Shown here one piece after another: positions 20,536-33,256 of a stretch of 64,000 nt of DNA (the stretch's first letter is position 1; each line of letters starts with the position of its first letter). The translations under genes and the position numbers were made by a program. The notes beneath the pieces are model-generated. The model saw only the letters and a program-made list of their open reading frames with translations, had not been told where the DNA came from and did no database searches. This DNA comes from Sphagnum magellanicum (taxonomy: Eukaryota > Streptophyta > Sphagnopsida > Sphagnales > Sphagnaceae): assembly GCA_021904315.1 (NCBI GenBank), contig CM038912.1:8581061-8645060 (forward strand). Reading direction: 5' to 3'.

Positions 20536-23500
20536 CTATGATGCACATTGGAGGGCAGCACCATTTTCTTTAGGGTGCACTTGACATGAGCTGCACTTGA
20601 CACAGCTTTCATGAGTCTGATGATCTGCAATATCGATGTTCATTCTGTCACTGAAGTATCGCAATGGAACTGTATCATTAAGAGGGGATGGCCTGGCCAA
20701 AGCAACAGGTGGCACTGGGTTCTGTAAGGGTGAACAACTTCTCTTACACGTGTTGTTGCAACTAATTCCGCCAGTACAGCTCCAGTTTCTGCATCTGGAA
20801 ATGAGAGAATGCAACACGGACTTCACTCTTTCCTTGAACTTGATCATGAGGAAAAACGTGATTCTGTAGCCTATGACCATACCGAAGACAATTGCCAAAT
20901 CTATCCACTTGCTCCAGCTTGTCTGAATCTCATACAGATTCTGCACTATATAGAGACCTGTGATAGGAGGCCCAACAGGTTTTCCATTCATGATTGAGTT
21001 CTGGAAGGTCAGGCCCAGGAAGTCATTTTGATACATGCCCTGCACAAGTCCGCCCCCACCCCCAACAAACCGACATCCCCACCCACAACTGGGTATTTGG
21101 CATTTACCAAGATATGGCTGTGAGGTTCATTTAGAATATTTGTTCCAAAACTTTCCATTTATTGACTTCAAATATAATTATATGATTTCCTCATGGGATC
21201 CGTTTCACATACGAAATATACAATTATGAATGGGTTTAAGTGAAGGATGATCAACCTGAAGAGCATATGTGTGGAAACTTATATATGACATTGGGTAGCG
21301 CCACACAGGTTTCAGTAAATCCAGTCACAATCGGAAGAATCCTGCAACCAGTAGAAATATGCCCTGTACCAAAGACTAGCAGAACTAATTAGGGTTCCTT
21401 ACCTTTGTGTATTAAAGTCTAGTGTGCATATATATGTCATGGAAGGTGAGAGCATTTCCAAAAATCTACAATTTCTAAGAAAAACTTGCAAATTGATGTT
21501 CTACTGGGAATGGGTCATCTTACCTGAATTCCAGCACCTGTGATTATACCCATCAAAAAGTTGGGAACAATACTAGCAACAACCATCATTAGGCTCTCCA
21601 CACATGCAACACACGCAAACAGCATGAGCACAAAGTACGCAAAATGGTCTCACCCCGAATGCAAATCCACCATGAAGTAACATATTGATCCAGATACCCA
21701 TGAGATCAGAAATAGGAATGGCATTGATGAAAGCGAATTGCCAATCACAAATGCTGCCACTCCATAGTGCCCATTTAACCTCTCATGAGAGAACACCTGT
21801 AATTCCCACATGCAATGCTCAAGTGTTCTTTTTAGCAAGAATGAAAAAATTTCCTTCTAAACTTGACACTATATTTACAAAACTGTTCACAAACCTATAG
21901 TAGAGCATTTTGATAAACCCTCAACCCTAGACCCTGCTAGGAAAAAGCTGTGCAAAAAATTGCAGCAGAACCTGAACAAGCTCTGGGTTGATTACAAGTG
22001 CTGAGACAACAGTTGCACCTTCATGTCCTCCACAAAGGAAGGGAAGCCACCAATGGACATGAATGTAAGAAATCCAGCAATGTAAGACATACATCCTGCC
22101 CTCCCCTACATTCACGAGTCACATCACATGTAATGTTAGAGCTAAGTTCAGTGCAGTCAAGCATTCAAAGAGAACACCATCTTGAACACCACCTTGACCA
22201 CAATCGCAAAAGGGCACTAACTTCATGCACATCACATTGCTTGCTTCCAATGTAGCTAACAACAGAGTTCAGGGTTCAGCATTCAGGATTTTAAGTTTCT
22301 TGGTGATGGACAGTAGATAGATATCCTGTTCAGTCAGCAGCAGGAGAACTTCCTTTCAATAATGAACACACACAAAAAATGGGATTTTCATCAAACATGA
22401 TCCATGTGATTCAGAAAGATGCTGGGGGGGAAAACATTTACTCACCATGATGGATGTGGAGCTTGTGCCAACTTTGAAATAGATTGTGCCGATGCAAAGA
22501 GTGAGAAAGATGTATACCACAAGACATAGCCAATAGTATCCAATATCTCTTGACATGTTCACAAATGATCTTTGTGTGAGAATGAAAGACTGCCAGAAGA
22601 AGCTCGCTTTGCTCGCACTTGACTCTAGATTTGAGCCTTCCTGATAGGAGATTTACAACAGCACCCAAGTGTTGGAGACTCATCTTAAACCCTACACCAT
22701 AAGTACATCTTGTACACTAACTGAAATATTCTGCTTGGTTAATGAGACTTCAAAGAAAGCATGATACACATGAGGCAGTTAACCCCTAAACTGTAAAGCC
22801 TAATACCACATCTTGAGCACAGCTCTAGATCTGTCGCAAATCTGTACAGTTTTGGCTGCAAAAATCCACTGCAATTTAGATCTAGAAGTTTTATGATGTT
22901 TTGAGCACTTACAATCTGATTGATTTCAAGCACGTGGGCAAGAGCATTGTCATGGAACTCAGAGTTTAAGAATGACTCAGTTAAGATCTTCACCACCTGC
23001 TTCGTTGTCATTCGATCAAGTGGATCAGTACTGCCTGCTTCAAAGTCCTGTAGCAATGGCAGCAGCAACAGAGAGAGAATTTTCAGTGTCTCTAAAAACA
23101 TCATCTGATAAAGACAGATTGCTTCATGAATCTCTCTATTGAAGGTTCCTAAACCCTAAACCCTAAATCCCAAACCCTTCATGTTGGTCTAGAAGGTTCT
23201 TCATATTCACAATGTGAACATCATCATTGCTTTGAAAGGAAGCCAAAAAATGCATAAAATTTGTCAAATGAGAAAGTGGATTCCAGATAGATAGATCACT
23301 GACATCAGTGATTTCCTGGATTCTGATGACACTTTAGGGGTAGTTATGGAAAAAGCAAGTGAGGAGCACATACCCTGATTTTGAAGGAGCCCTTCAAGGT
23401 AGCCTTGACACGGTCAAAATCAGCATTCACAGCTCGCAGGAAGTGGTCTGCTGGGTTTTGCAGTGGTGGACATGGGAAACCAGAAGCTGAGAAGTGCTGC

Positions 23501-25348
23501 AAATAAATAAATGAACACAAGATGATGGAAATTAGAGCTTGAATCTGAGGATCGCGGGGGGAGCGTAACTGCCATTCCTGAATTCTAACACAAACAAAGA
23601 ATAGGAAGCATGAGACTCCAGAGCATAAAACTCATGACAATTGTGTAAAAGACAGATTTGTACTACCATGCACAGAAGGGTTTAGGGTTTTGTTGGGCTT
23701 TGCTTATAGAGCTCAAGAGAGCCAGGGGAAGAACCTCATTGGCAATAGCAGCTTCGCCAAAGAAAATGGTTTGGCCATGTGAAAGCAGAAAGAGGTTGTC
23801 AAACAGATCAAAGACTTCACTGCAGGGCTGATGAATGGAAGCAATCACAGTGTGCCCATCTCTTGCCAGGTTTTTCAATGTTGTGATTACAAAGAAAGCC
23901 GAAGCACTACATTCAGAAAAAGCAATCTATGAGTAGTAAGGAAGCAAATAGGACTTCTGCAGAAAAATAAACAAAGGCTTAGGGTTTAGGGAGCTTTTGA
24001 TTTACAGAAATGCTTTTTTGGATCTTGAGCAGTGATGAAAGCTTGACAATGAATTCCTCATACCTGTGGTACAAGAATAGCGGAAAAATTATATGGGTGA
24101 GAAGCAAAAAAGCTTATTACGGCCAAGAAAGAAATAATTGAAACTCTAGAGTCCAGGCACACCTGTCAAGACCACTTGTGGGTTCATCCAAAAACAGCAT
24201 ACGAGGGCGAGTCAGAATCTCCAAAGCAATACTCACACATCTCCTTTCACCACCACTGAGTCCCCGGAGATGCCAGTTCCCAATTGGTGTATTGGCACAG
24301 TCCTGAAGACCCATGTCAACAATTGTGCTCTCTATGATTGCCCTCTTCTCAGCCTTTGGCATATGGGCTGGTAGTCTTAGATTTGCTGAATAGTGTATTG
24401 TTTCTTGCACTGTCAAGGTCCCAATCAAGTCATCTTGCTGTGTCACATAAGCCTGCAGGCAACAAAAAAGTTCAAACACTCTCTTGCACACAATTCAAAG
24501 AAGCAAGCAAGCAAGCATGCAGCAGCAGCAGCAAAAACCTCAACATGAGATGATCAAATTGGGGAGTTACAAATGATCTCCAATAAACCCTAATGACATA
24601 CAATAAACCCTAAGCCCATCTCCATTCTCTACTCATAGGAAAACAGCTGCACAGTACTGCTTGAAACCTAAAGCCTAAACCCTGCACAATGAAAGCAGAT
24701 GCAGTACATGAGCTGGCCCCCAGCAGGGATCAGGAATTTGGAAGACTCACAGCCATGCCGTAAGAGAGCTTTGTTTTGTGTCCATTCACTAGAATGTCTC
24801 TTTTTAATGTGGCATTCTTTGTCAGCCTTCCTGTTGATCAATCGCTGAAGGAAGTTGTCAGTAAACATATAGAATGTTGCAAAGCTCGAGGAGCTCGGAG
24901 ATCATGAATGTCAAGTACCTCAGCAATGAGCATCAGGACGTCCATACCTGCAAGAGAGTCTAGCAGCGAGGTTTTTCCTGAGCCCGAAGGACCCATGATG
25001 GCAAGCATGGAGCCAGGTTCTGCGTAGCCCGTAAGCCCCATGCAGCAACGTTCGGATCTCTCCTCTGCCATTCGTGACTGACACCCACAAGTCCACCCAT
25101 GTAAGACGAGCGGAAGCGTCGTCGTCGTCGTCCCCGACCTGCTTGCTGGGACTTCCTACATGCCTTTCCCGGTTCCTCGTCGCTCGCGTATGGCGCTGCT
25201 GCAGCTGCTGGTTAATCTCCCGCTGCGTACTTGAGCTGCCTCCTGCATGATCTCGACCCTGTTGTGATCTGCCAACGCCGGGATGTACTATCTTCCCTGC
25301 TGCATGCATCCCGTTTGTCTCTACCGCCATACGAGCTGATGCAGGCAT
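20536..25348 (-). pseudogene. ABCG half-transporter (ABCG11/12/15-like), disrupted
   Basis: Related to plasma-membrane half-transporters exporting cuticular or other lipids. Exons in gene order: 24948-25348, 24751-24830, 24163-24452, 23735-23906, 23374-23496, 22913-23047, 22446-22640, 22019-22105, 21524-21796, 21256-21363, 20536-21039. The nucleotide-binding domain is clear: GPSGSGKTS (Walker A), [26 protein letters not shown] (signature), [12 protein letters not shown] (Walker B), IHQPCSEVF. Then linker [14 protein letters not shown] and the membrane domain, including [30 protein letters not shown] and RYPMSYISFH. Three lesions: one extra G in a GGGG run (plus-strand C run 25036-25039) shifts frame just before Walker A; an in-frame TGA follows LHSG in exon 21524-21796; another TGA lies after GFFRL in exon 21256-21363. 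All splice sites and other exon phases are intact, so the inactivation is recent or some lesions are assembly errors. Confidence 0.83.
23148..23170 (+). repeat. Interstitial telomere-type repeat (CCCTAAA)3
   Basis: Three units (last one slightly altered) within the ABCG-relic intron 23048-23373. Confidence 0.88.
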
Positions 25349-26500
25349 AGTCGTGGCCAGCAAGCACTTCTGAGCTCCTCTATCTCTACAGACCGTCGCA
25401 TGAGCTGCAGCAGGTACGCAATGAACTGTAATATCCCAGAACAGCTACTTTGCTACTACCCAAAAGTCTCAGCAGCTTCACGCGCACTGCAAGCAGCTGT
25501 CAAGAAGAGGAACAAATTAATCATGCATACTACTAGTCGCCAAGCTCTTAGAATTTCAAACCCCAAAACCCTCCAATACTGATCCTCCAAACAAGCATCG
25601 ACATCTACTGATGATCAGCGCGAGCGCGAAGAAAGTCAGACGTATTGTCCAGTACTTTGGTTGCTGCAAGCTCATGATGCACCAAAGCTTCCATTAATAA
25701 TCTTTGGTAGTAAATCTGCACCGGCATGCAGCTTCTCCCAGCTGCCTAATTATATAGCTAGGAATGAAAATCCCATAGCTGCGTATTGACTGCTGCAGCC
25801 AGTTCTGCTCTTGCAACAGCTACCAATCTAATAATACACAACAAAAATCCTCCTAGCTGCAATGCAACGCCCCCCACAAAAACAAAAACAATCATAGAAG
25901 CAGCAGCCACAGCAGCAGCAAGACTATACTATAGTTGTACAATCAAATCAAGAGAGAAAATCCTGATCTACAAAGTTCCCTATACATGAGACGGTACACG
26001 ACAGCTGCAAGCCCGCTGCAGTTAATTACCACAAGTTGTACAATCCACCGGAGTTGTTGATGACAGGCAGTAGCTGCTAGTACTAGTGAAAGCAAACAGG
26101 AGCTGGAGCAGATTTTCAGCGACAAACTGCCCACAAATCAGTCATATGATCAAATGCGTATTAGTCCTGCACTACTGATCTGCTCCTGTTGCTGCTGCTG
26201 CTGCTGCTACTTACGTATCTATCTATAAGCTGCCATATATCATGAGTGTTTAATTTATTGCAAATGCAGACAAAGGGTAGCTGAAGAAATCGAAGATCCT
26301 GCTACTACTACTCCTCCTCCTCATCATCATCATCATCATGATGAAGCAAAAACATACATGTTCGCGTTTGTTGTTGGCCTTGGCTTGGTGTGAAGCCCAT
26401 AGTAGGTCCTTCATCCAATGTAAGTTTACACTTGGTGAGCAGCAGGCCATTCTAGTAGTGAGCAGCTAGCTCCTTACTGGGACTTATTATATAGTACTTG
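25349..26500. other. 5' flank of the ABCG relic, simple-sequence rich
   Basis: No gene recognised. Contains many GCAGC/CTGCT-rich patches, a (GCT)n near 26190-26211 and a CATCAT run near 26322-26338. Presumably the former ABCG promoter and leader. Confidence 0.55.
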
Positions 26501-29500
26501 CATAAATCAAACAACAAGTTTCATAATAATAAAATAAAGCTCAAACAGAAAGCACAATATCCTCTAATGTCCCTTGGCCAGTTCTAACACTAATTATTAA
26601 TATTATTAATTTAAAAATTTTCTGTTGAAAATTTCAAGCATTATTTCTTCCCACATTAAAAAAAATATTGTGAAAGAAAATAAGTGAATATTTAGGAATA
26701 TTCATTCCATTTGTCGAAATGAATGTTACAAACACTAAAACCCTAAAACATTGATGTCAGAATATTATTAATAAAATGCCAGAACATTGGGCTCCAAGAG
26801 TTGTAAATTGGCTTCCCAAATTCCATGATGTTATCCTCTTTTTTTTTTTCAGCCTTGGGGCCAATACAAGGCCATAAAGTTGAGCATTTACTAGTAACTT
26901 GGGGCAGATTGAAATTTTTTTTTTTTTCTATTTCAGCCTTGTAAAATCATTGGGGGCTGATTTCAACTTTTGCACCAATAGGAATGCTTTGATTTGGGTT
27001 GAGCATTGCTCTGACTCTGAGTGTAAATCGGGCAACCAGATCGCCCTAAACATTAATAATGAACACGCAATTGGCCATAATAATCGATTTGAGTCCCATC
27101 CTTCATGGCCAAGGAATTCATACTCTAGTCATGATGTTTCTCTACCATCTACAACAAGGGGTGTGTCACACTAGGCCCTTGCCATTTGCATCTTAATGAA
27201 AAAGAAGAATTATGGAAACTCAAATATTTCACCATGCAAAAATATAATCTTCAAATATTCCTCTAAAAGAAACCAAAATCCTTCAAGATATATTACAACT
27301 CTAACTAACCTCAAGTTTCAACACAAGCCAAAATATCATCTTTCAATAATCCTCATATAAAAATAGACCTATTATTACCTAGGGGCCAAAATCCCTTAAG
27401 CTACTCAAATCCCAAGTGTTTCTTGTACTGGCGAATTTCGGCCAAATTTCGACCTGAAAATATATGATTTTGACCTATACAAAGGATTTTTCATGGAAAA
27501 AAAAAGACTCAAATTCATCATATTTTGAAGATTTTTTTTTCTTTTTTCAAATCACTAGATTTTTATAATAAGTTCCAGTAGATAACCAATAATCTATTTG
27601 AAGGATTTTTATTTATTTTTACTTTCATATTTAGTATGTAGCCAAATTTGGCTAAATTATTTTATGAATGATCAGCACTTTGGCTACATCACAAAATCGT
27701 TTAAAAGAAAACCTGGTGCAACCCCAGTGTTCGACAGTTTTCTCTCTTTCTTTTCCTTTTTTCCTTTTTACATCAAACCTCCAGTTTTGATCAATGTTAT
27801 GTGGTATATCTTTTACCCAGATATACCCGCCAAATACTGATAGGGTATATCAATTATTCTAACATATTTATCTGAAATCAAAATACCTAATGAAGTGCAT
27901 GCTTACAAGTATGTAAATTTGAAAAATAAATATTCTATGCACAACCTTGAATATATGCAAAAAAATTCATACCCAAAGTCAAGTATGTTGTGATATTTGG
28001 ATAACAAAAGGTAAATGCATTAAACCCTAAAAAAATTTATTTTATTAGTTAAATGATATGCCTCTCAAGAAGTTTCTTTTTTCTTCCTTGGTTTGCAATT
28101 AGCCAATTTGATTGGCCCATCACCAAAAAAAATTGAAAAATATTAAAACTTTGGAAACTCCCTCAAAATTAAGTTTCTACATGAACATTTTCATGTAATG
28201 CTTTCCCTTTTGCCCAATTTATAGGTGAGAAAATGAGAACTTTGGACAAATTACATGGAATAAGATTGAGAATTGCTAACATGTGAGAAAAGTGCACATG
28301 TTAGGAGGGAGAGGTATGTGATAAATATATATTTCAAATAGAAGATCCCCTACTTTCGAAGGCCATAATTTTCACATCACTTAACAAAATTAGATTATTC
28401 AAAAGCTTGCTAAAACACTCACAATTGAGCTACAAATTATTTTAAAACTCCTCACCAATGAAACATCGACCATGATATCATTGTCTTTTGATAGACTACA
28501 ACCCACTTTAGATTCAATCCAAGGTCCGAGTTGAACCCTGGCTTGCATCTTAGAGGTTCTTCAAATTATGAGCTTTTTGTTCTTTTCTTTTTCTTTTTCT
28601 TTTTTTTTTGGCAGTTAGAACCAATTGATCTTCCCTCCAATATGGTGCCTTGTAGATTTAGTTTTGATTTGCCTCTTTTTGGTCTTGGACCCTCATCTAA
28701 AGGCCATGGGTCCAACTTAAGATTGCTCTATTTCATTAGATCGTAGACCTTCGATCCTTGTCCAAAGTGGCCCCAAGTGTTCACTTGTGCCCATGTTTAT
28801 CCTAGTCAAGAATGAATCAAGCATTTTGATTGTTGTGTTTTGACATTGGATTCGAGCTCTGATTTTTCTTCAATTTTCTCAAAATGTGGACATTTTCCTT
28901 CATTTTTAATTAATTAAATAAATAATACATACTCTCTTTTTTTTATCTTGAAAAGGAATATATGATAAAAGACACACACACCTTCCACGTATATCAAAAA
29001 AAATTGGTACTATACCCAGACCCTAACCTATGGAAAATTTTGAGTGCTAATAAATTTTAACCCGATGGGTAAATAAATTGAAAAAATACATATACCCTTA
29101 CCCAAGGATATATCAAAAACAAAATACCGAGTTGAGATCCTCTAAAGTGTTAGTGATCAAAGAATTGTCAATCCTGAAAATAATAAGCCTTACAATCACA
29201 CAATCAAAGATATTTGTAATCAATTTCAATGAATCAAATATATCTTCTTTTGATCATAGTAAAAAGGCTTGAATATATGGATGTAGAATAGCTTAACAAA
29301 TCATTGTTGAAATCAAACTCAACCATGAATTACAAATAGTACATTCTAAGTAAAATGATGACTTTCAATTTGCACATTGACTTTTGAATTGGATTGATTT
29401 TTTCAAGTGCGAAATGTTTCGTGATATGATTGAAAGCTCACTCGTCTCATCATAGAATTCATACATAGCATTCCATCATGTACCAAGACAAGGGTTAACT

Positions 29501-31100
29501 ATTTGTCCAATAATGAACCAATCTTGTCTCAACCATTTACTCACATTGACATTCTCAAATTATTTGAATAATCAAAAATATAAAATTTTCATTCAACAAA
29601 CAATAAAAGGTTGCCATCACCTCAATTTTTAAGTCACTTATTTATATTTTCATCATATGTGTTTCATTTTGAGTGATTTAAAATGTTATAGGACTGTTAT
29701 CTCAAGCTCTAGAAATCATCTTGGAAGTACAAATGGAAAGGAATAATGAAAAAATGACTCCAAAAAATAAAAATCTTTGCAACTTATAAAACACGTTTTC
29801 TTTTTTTTTTCCCCCTTTTCTTTGGACCCCTCCTACTTTCAAATTTCATAACTTTCTTATTCATTTTAAGAGATTTAAAATGCTATAGGAGCACCACCTG
29901 AAGTTTTACAAATCATCTTTGAACTTTAATAATAAAAAAGCAACATACAAAAAAAAACATTTTAGGTGTTTAGGAATCGGCTTTGTAGTGTTCAGTGGTT
30001 TGTTTTTTTGAATTCTTGACCCCCCTTTACTTTAGGGGGCCATAACTTTCTCATTTCTAATCCATTTTCGATAATTGTTAGTGTATGAGGTGCCAAGAGG
30101 AGGGGTTCAAGTTTTGTTTGGACAGCAGAAACAACAAAGCCCTCCCCTTGAATCTGGCCTGCTCTGAGCGCTTAAGTGTTCGGTCACCAGCTGGTCTACC
30201 CTAGCAACTGAAAACTTGTAACTATCCTTGAACCTTTCAAAGGTCCTATGAAACAAGTGTGTCCAAAGCTGGCTCATAAATAACATACACAACAACCTAC
30301 TTGTGTGTTGTTAGTAGGTAGGTTTTTAAAAAAGCAATTGAGCTAACCACCATGGTTAGCTCAGGAACTGGAACCCATGGTAAGTTTTTTGTTGACCAAA
30401 CCTTTGTTTCTTAATAAAATCTTTTAACATCATGGCTAAATATATTTACTTCCTAACTGAATTTGCACCTTTTGGTAAAAGCTCTTTAATTTTTTGACTA
30501 AACTTTTATGTCTTAACAAAATTTCTCTACTCCTTGACTAAACTTTTATTTTATTTTCGACAATTTTTTTTAAATTTTTTAATACAATCTTTATTTCTTG
30601 ATAAAACTTTTTTACTAACATGAAGTAGGTATTGCTAGTGGGTCAAATTTGTAATGAACTAAAAATTCTTTTTTGTGTGAATATGACATTGCCTTAGAGT
30701 TTGTGACATCATCAACAAAAGTTTACAATTTAAATAAGGATATTATCATTTTTATATATACTCATTTGTTGTAATTAAATTTGCATCCAAATTAAGATAT
30801 TGCAGTTTGTTAGATATACTCGGTTTAAGCTTACCAATACAATGGCTGTTAATTAATTTTGAGATGTACCGAAAATATAAATATTGCATTGAAGGACTTG
30901 AGCGCCTTACTATGCAATGCATATTGTTTACTACGTGAAAGTCTGGAATTCATTTTAGGCAAGAAAATTAAATATTCCCTAATTTAATTGTAGGTTATGC
31001 ATTAAATATTCGTATTCGTAAAGCACTGCAAGGATTTTTCCTTTGTATTTTCAGCTCCCTTACCTGCCTGAAGAAAAAACTTGTTTTCAGCAAGCGGGAT
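26501..31100. other. AT-rich, gene-free DNA
   Basis: Low-complexity AT-rich sequence with no coding unit I can support. Between 29640 and 30100 there are diverged repeated phrases (CATAACTTTCTTATTCATTTT, TTTAAAATGCTATAGGA and variants); a related phrase (CCTACTTTCGAAGGCCATAA) occurs at about 28347. They look like relics of one repeat family. Confidence 0.55.
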
Positions 31101-31243
31101 CTTCTACGGTGGAAGGTATCAGGTATCAGGCACGTTGTACTGGGATCTTCTGACCAGCGGAAGGTACCAGCGAGCCTGTCGCTGTTTCTAAAAATTGAAA
31201 AAATCTCAGCTCTGCTTTACGCAGGAAAAGGACCTGAGTAAAG

Positions 31244-31303
31244 GCCCTTCTGTGATTTTCGACCTGTTCCCTCGCCCTTCTGTGATTTTCGACCTGTTCC
31301 CTC
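31244..31303 (+). repeat. Perfect 30-bp tandem duplication
   Basis: The 30-bp unit beginning CCCTTCTGTGATTTTCGACC is present twice back to back, about 500 bp upstream of the PIG-P start codon, probably in its promoter or leader. Confidence 0.85.
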
Positions 31304-31807
31304 GGCCTACCGGCCTCGGGCATGGATCACGGAATGGCCTGTACTACTCAGGCCCTTCTCCTAAACCAAAAGCCTTGTGGACCCTTGTACATCAGACCCT
31401 TGTGGAGAGAGAGAGAGAAAGAGAGAGCGCGCGCGCGAGCATCTTGTTCAAAATTCTGTTGTTGGATTTTCCCTGCTCCGAGGTTTGGGTCATTTGCTTT
31501 TGACCTATAACGGCCGTTTGTTCGAAGACAGCAGCAGTTTCTTGCCTGTTCAACATCTTGACGGGGGCGGGCGGCAAACGCTTTGTGGCGCGGCTGTTCC
31601 ACTGCATCCTGTGTTCAATAGTCTCCATTCCTGTTGCTTGTGGTGAGGACTTCGAACGACCTCTCAGCTGATTGTGGGCATCGACCAGAATACTGCACCC
31701 CTCTTTCTGGTCTACTATTTCTCTTGTTGTGTTCGCTACTTATGAAGTGAGCGTTAGCTTTGAAAAGTTGTTCTCAAGGTTTTGTTGTTACTCTTGTTAC
31801 TCTACAA

Positions 31808-33256
31808 ATGCATATGCCTATGCGTATTTCGAGAACCCTAAACCTAAATCTGCACGAGGAGGATGCAAAGCAGGAGGTTGTGGTTGCTGGTCAGTTTGTG
31901 AGAAACATGGCGCCAGGGCAGAGCCCAAGTTCTCTTCCTCAGCAAGAGAGGCCAGTCAGGATGGGAGCTGCTGGTATAGCAAGTCCGAAGCGGGCAGTGT
32001 CACTGTCTAGAGATGGAGCCTCAGTGTCTCTTCTAGCGAAAGGGGAGCGGGAGCCTGTTGTGTCTGGTCCCAAGCAGGGAGCCAAGCCAACTGAGGTGTA
32101 TGGGTTTGTTGGCGCTATCTCTACCCTGGTCGCTTTTGGTACTTCCTTCCTCTCCTTACTTGAAAATTTGTGCATCGTTTGTTTGCAGCCTTTTTTGTTT
32201 CCTTGATCAATATTTATCCTATATGTGTTTGGATATGCTTTTGAAGTAGGCAATGATGGAGTTTCTGAAGGCTATTTCAGTTTGAAACGAGCTGCACAGT
32301 CAAATCTGCGCTTGAAGACAAATGGGAAGTAAAAGGATTGAGTTCTGATTGCCAGTCAGATGCTTGAATTCAAGATGGAAATTGACATGGTCCTTGCAAA
32401 TGCAGTTGTATTTATAATTTGGGCATATTTGCCGGAATCATGGCTTCATGCTGTAGGCATCACTTACTATCCTAGCAGGTAATCCTTCTTGTTCTTCACA
32501 TCCCAAACCCCTCACCGCACTCCATTTTTGTGAGTAAAATCACTTGGAAGTGCATCATCATTGCAAGAAAATGACAGAGCAACTTACAATTCCCAATTTC
32601 TCCAGTCTTCTAAGGTTTTGTTGGAATGGATTAGTATCTTCAATGTGGGAAATGGACTGATACATAGAAGGCTTTGACAGTTCATGTGAATCCAATGTTG
32701 CAAATTGGGATCAAAGTTCTTGCAGTCATTTGCCAGTGAAGTGTCTATTGACTGGATTGCCATGGTGGTAAGCCACAGGTATTGGGCAATGGCGATTCCC
32801 TCATATTTAATGGTGGCCATTTTTTTCATTTGCACTTTCTACACAAGCTTAAACTACATTGCAACACCTCCACCTCACTCTTTGAACACATTGTTTGGTA
32901 AGAGATCCCCTATCCTTGCTCTACTTTTATGGAGCAGTGTCTTGGATGCATGGTCAGCCTGGTAGTGAGGGTCAAATTCATGTTTTTTGTGTAGGTAGCT
33001 GTGACATTTACATTCAATCCATACCCTCAAACAAGCTGGAATCCAACACCCTTGTATTTCCCAAGCAACGAAAGACATCTGAGCAGCTTATGAGATTGGG
33101 GGGAGGTTGGTTGTGGCAGATGAACATACAAGGCAGCCAATGAAGGTTTTGTGCACATCAGGTTCTCTTGGCAAGGAAGATCAGCCTATTGATTCATTAT
33201 CTGACATCCCTATTACTACAGTCAATGCTTTGTTATTCGATCACAAACTTGGCTAG
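31808..33256 (+). CDS. PIGP: PIG-P-like subunit of GPI N-acetylglucosaminyltransferase
   Basis: Small ER-membrane subunit of GPI-GnT, which transfers GlcNAc from UDP-GlcNAc to phosphatidylinositol in the first step of GPI-anchor synthesis. Exons 31808-32138, 32406-32478, 32779-32897, 33120-33145, 33176-33256; 630 nt, 209 aa. After a poorly conserved N-terminal part comes the PIG-P domain: KPTEVYGFVGAISTLVAF, a first membrane helix, AYLPESWLHAVGITYYPSRY, WAMAIPSYLM with a second helix, and the plant-type tail (TPPPHSLNTLFGDE...SDIPITTVNALLF). Frames join exactly. The last acceptor (AAG before 33176) is non-optimal and was chosen only because it keeps the conserved tail in frame. Start codon choice is moderate: three ATGs occur within the first 15 bases. 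It is the only intact gene in a 22-kb repeat-rich stretch. Confidence 0.85.

Noticed and set aside
21640-21665. In-frame TGA in the ABCG relic as a hidden intron or recoding site
   Set aside because: The codons on both sides are contiguous in the family, leaving no room for an intron, and no recoding signal is visible; a nonsense change is simpler.
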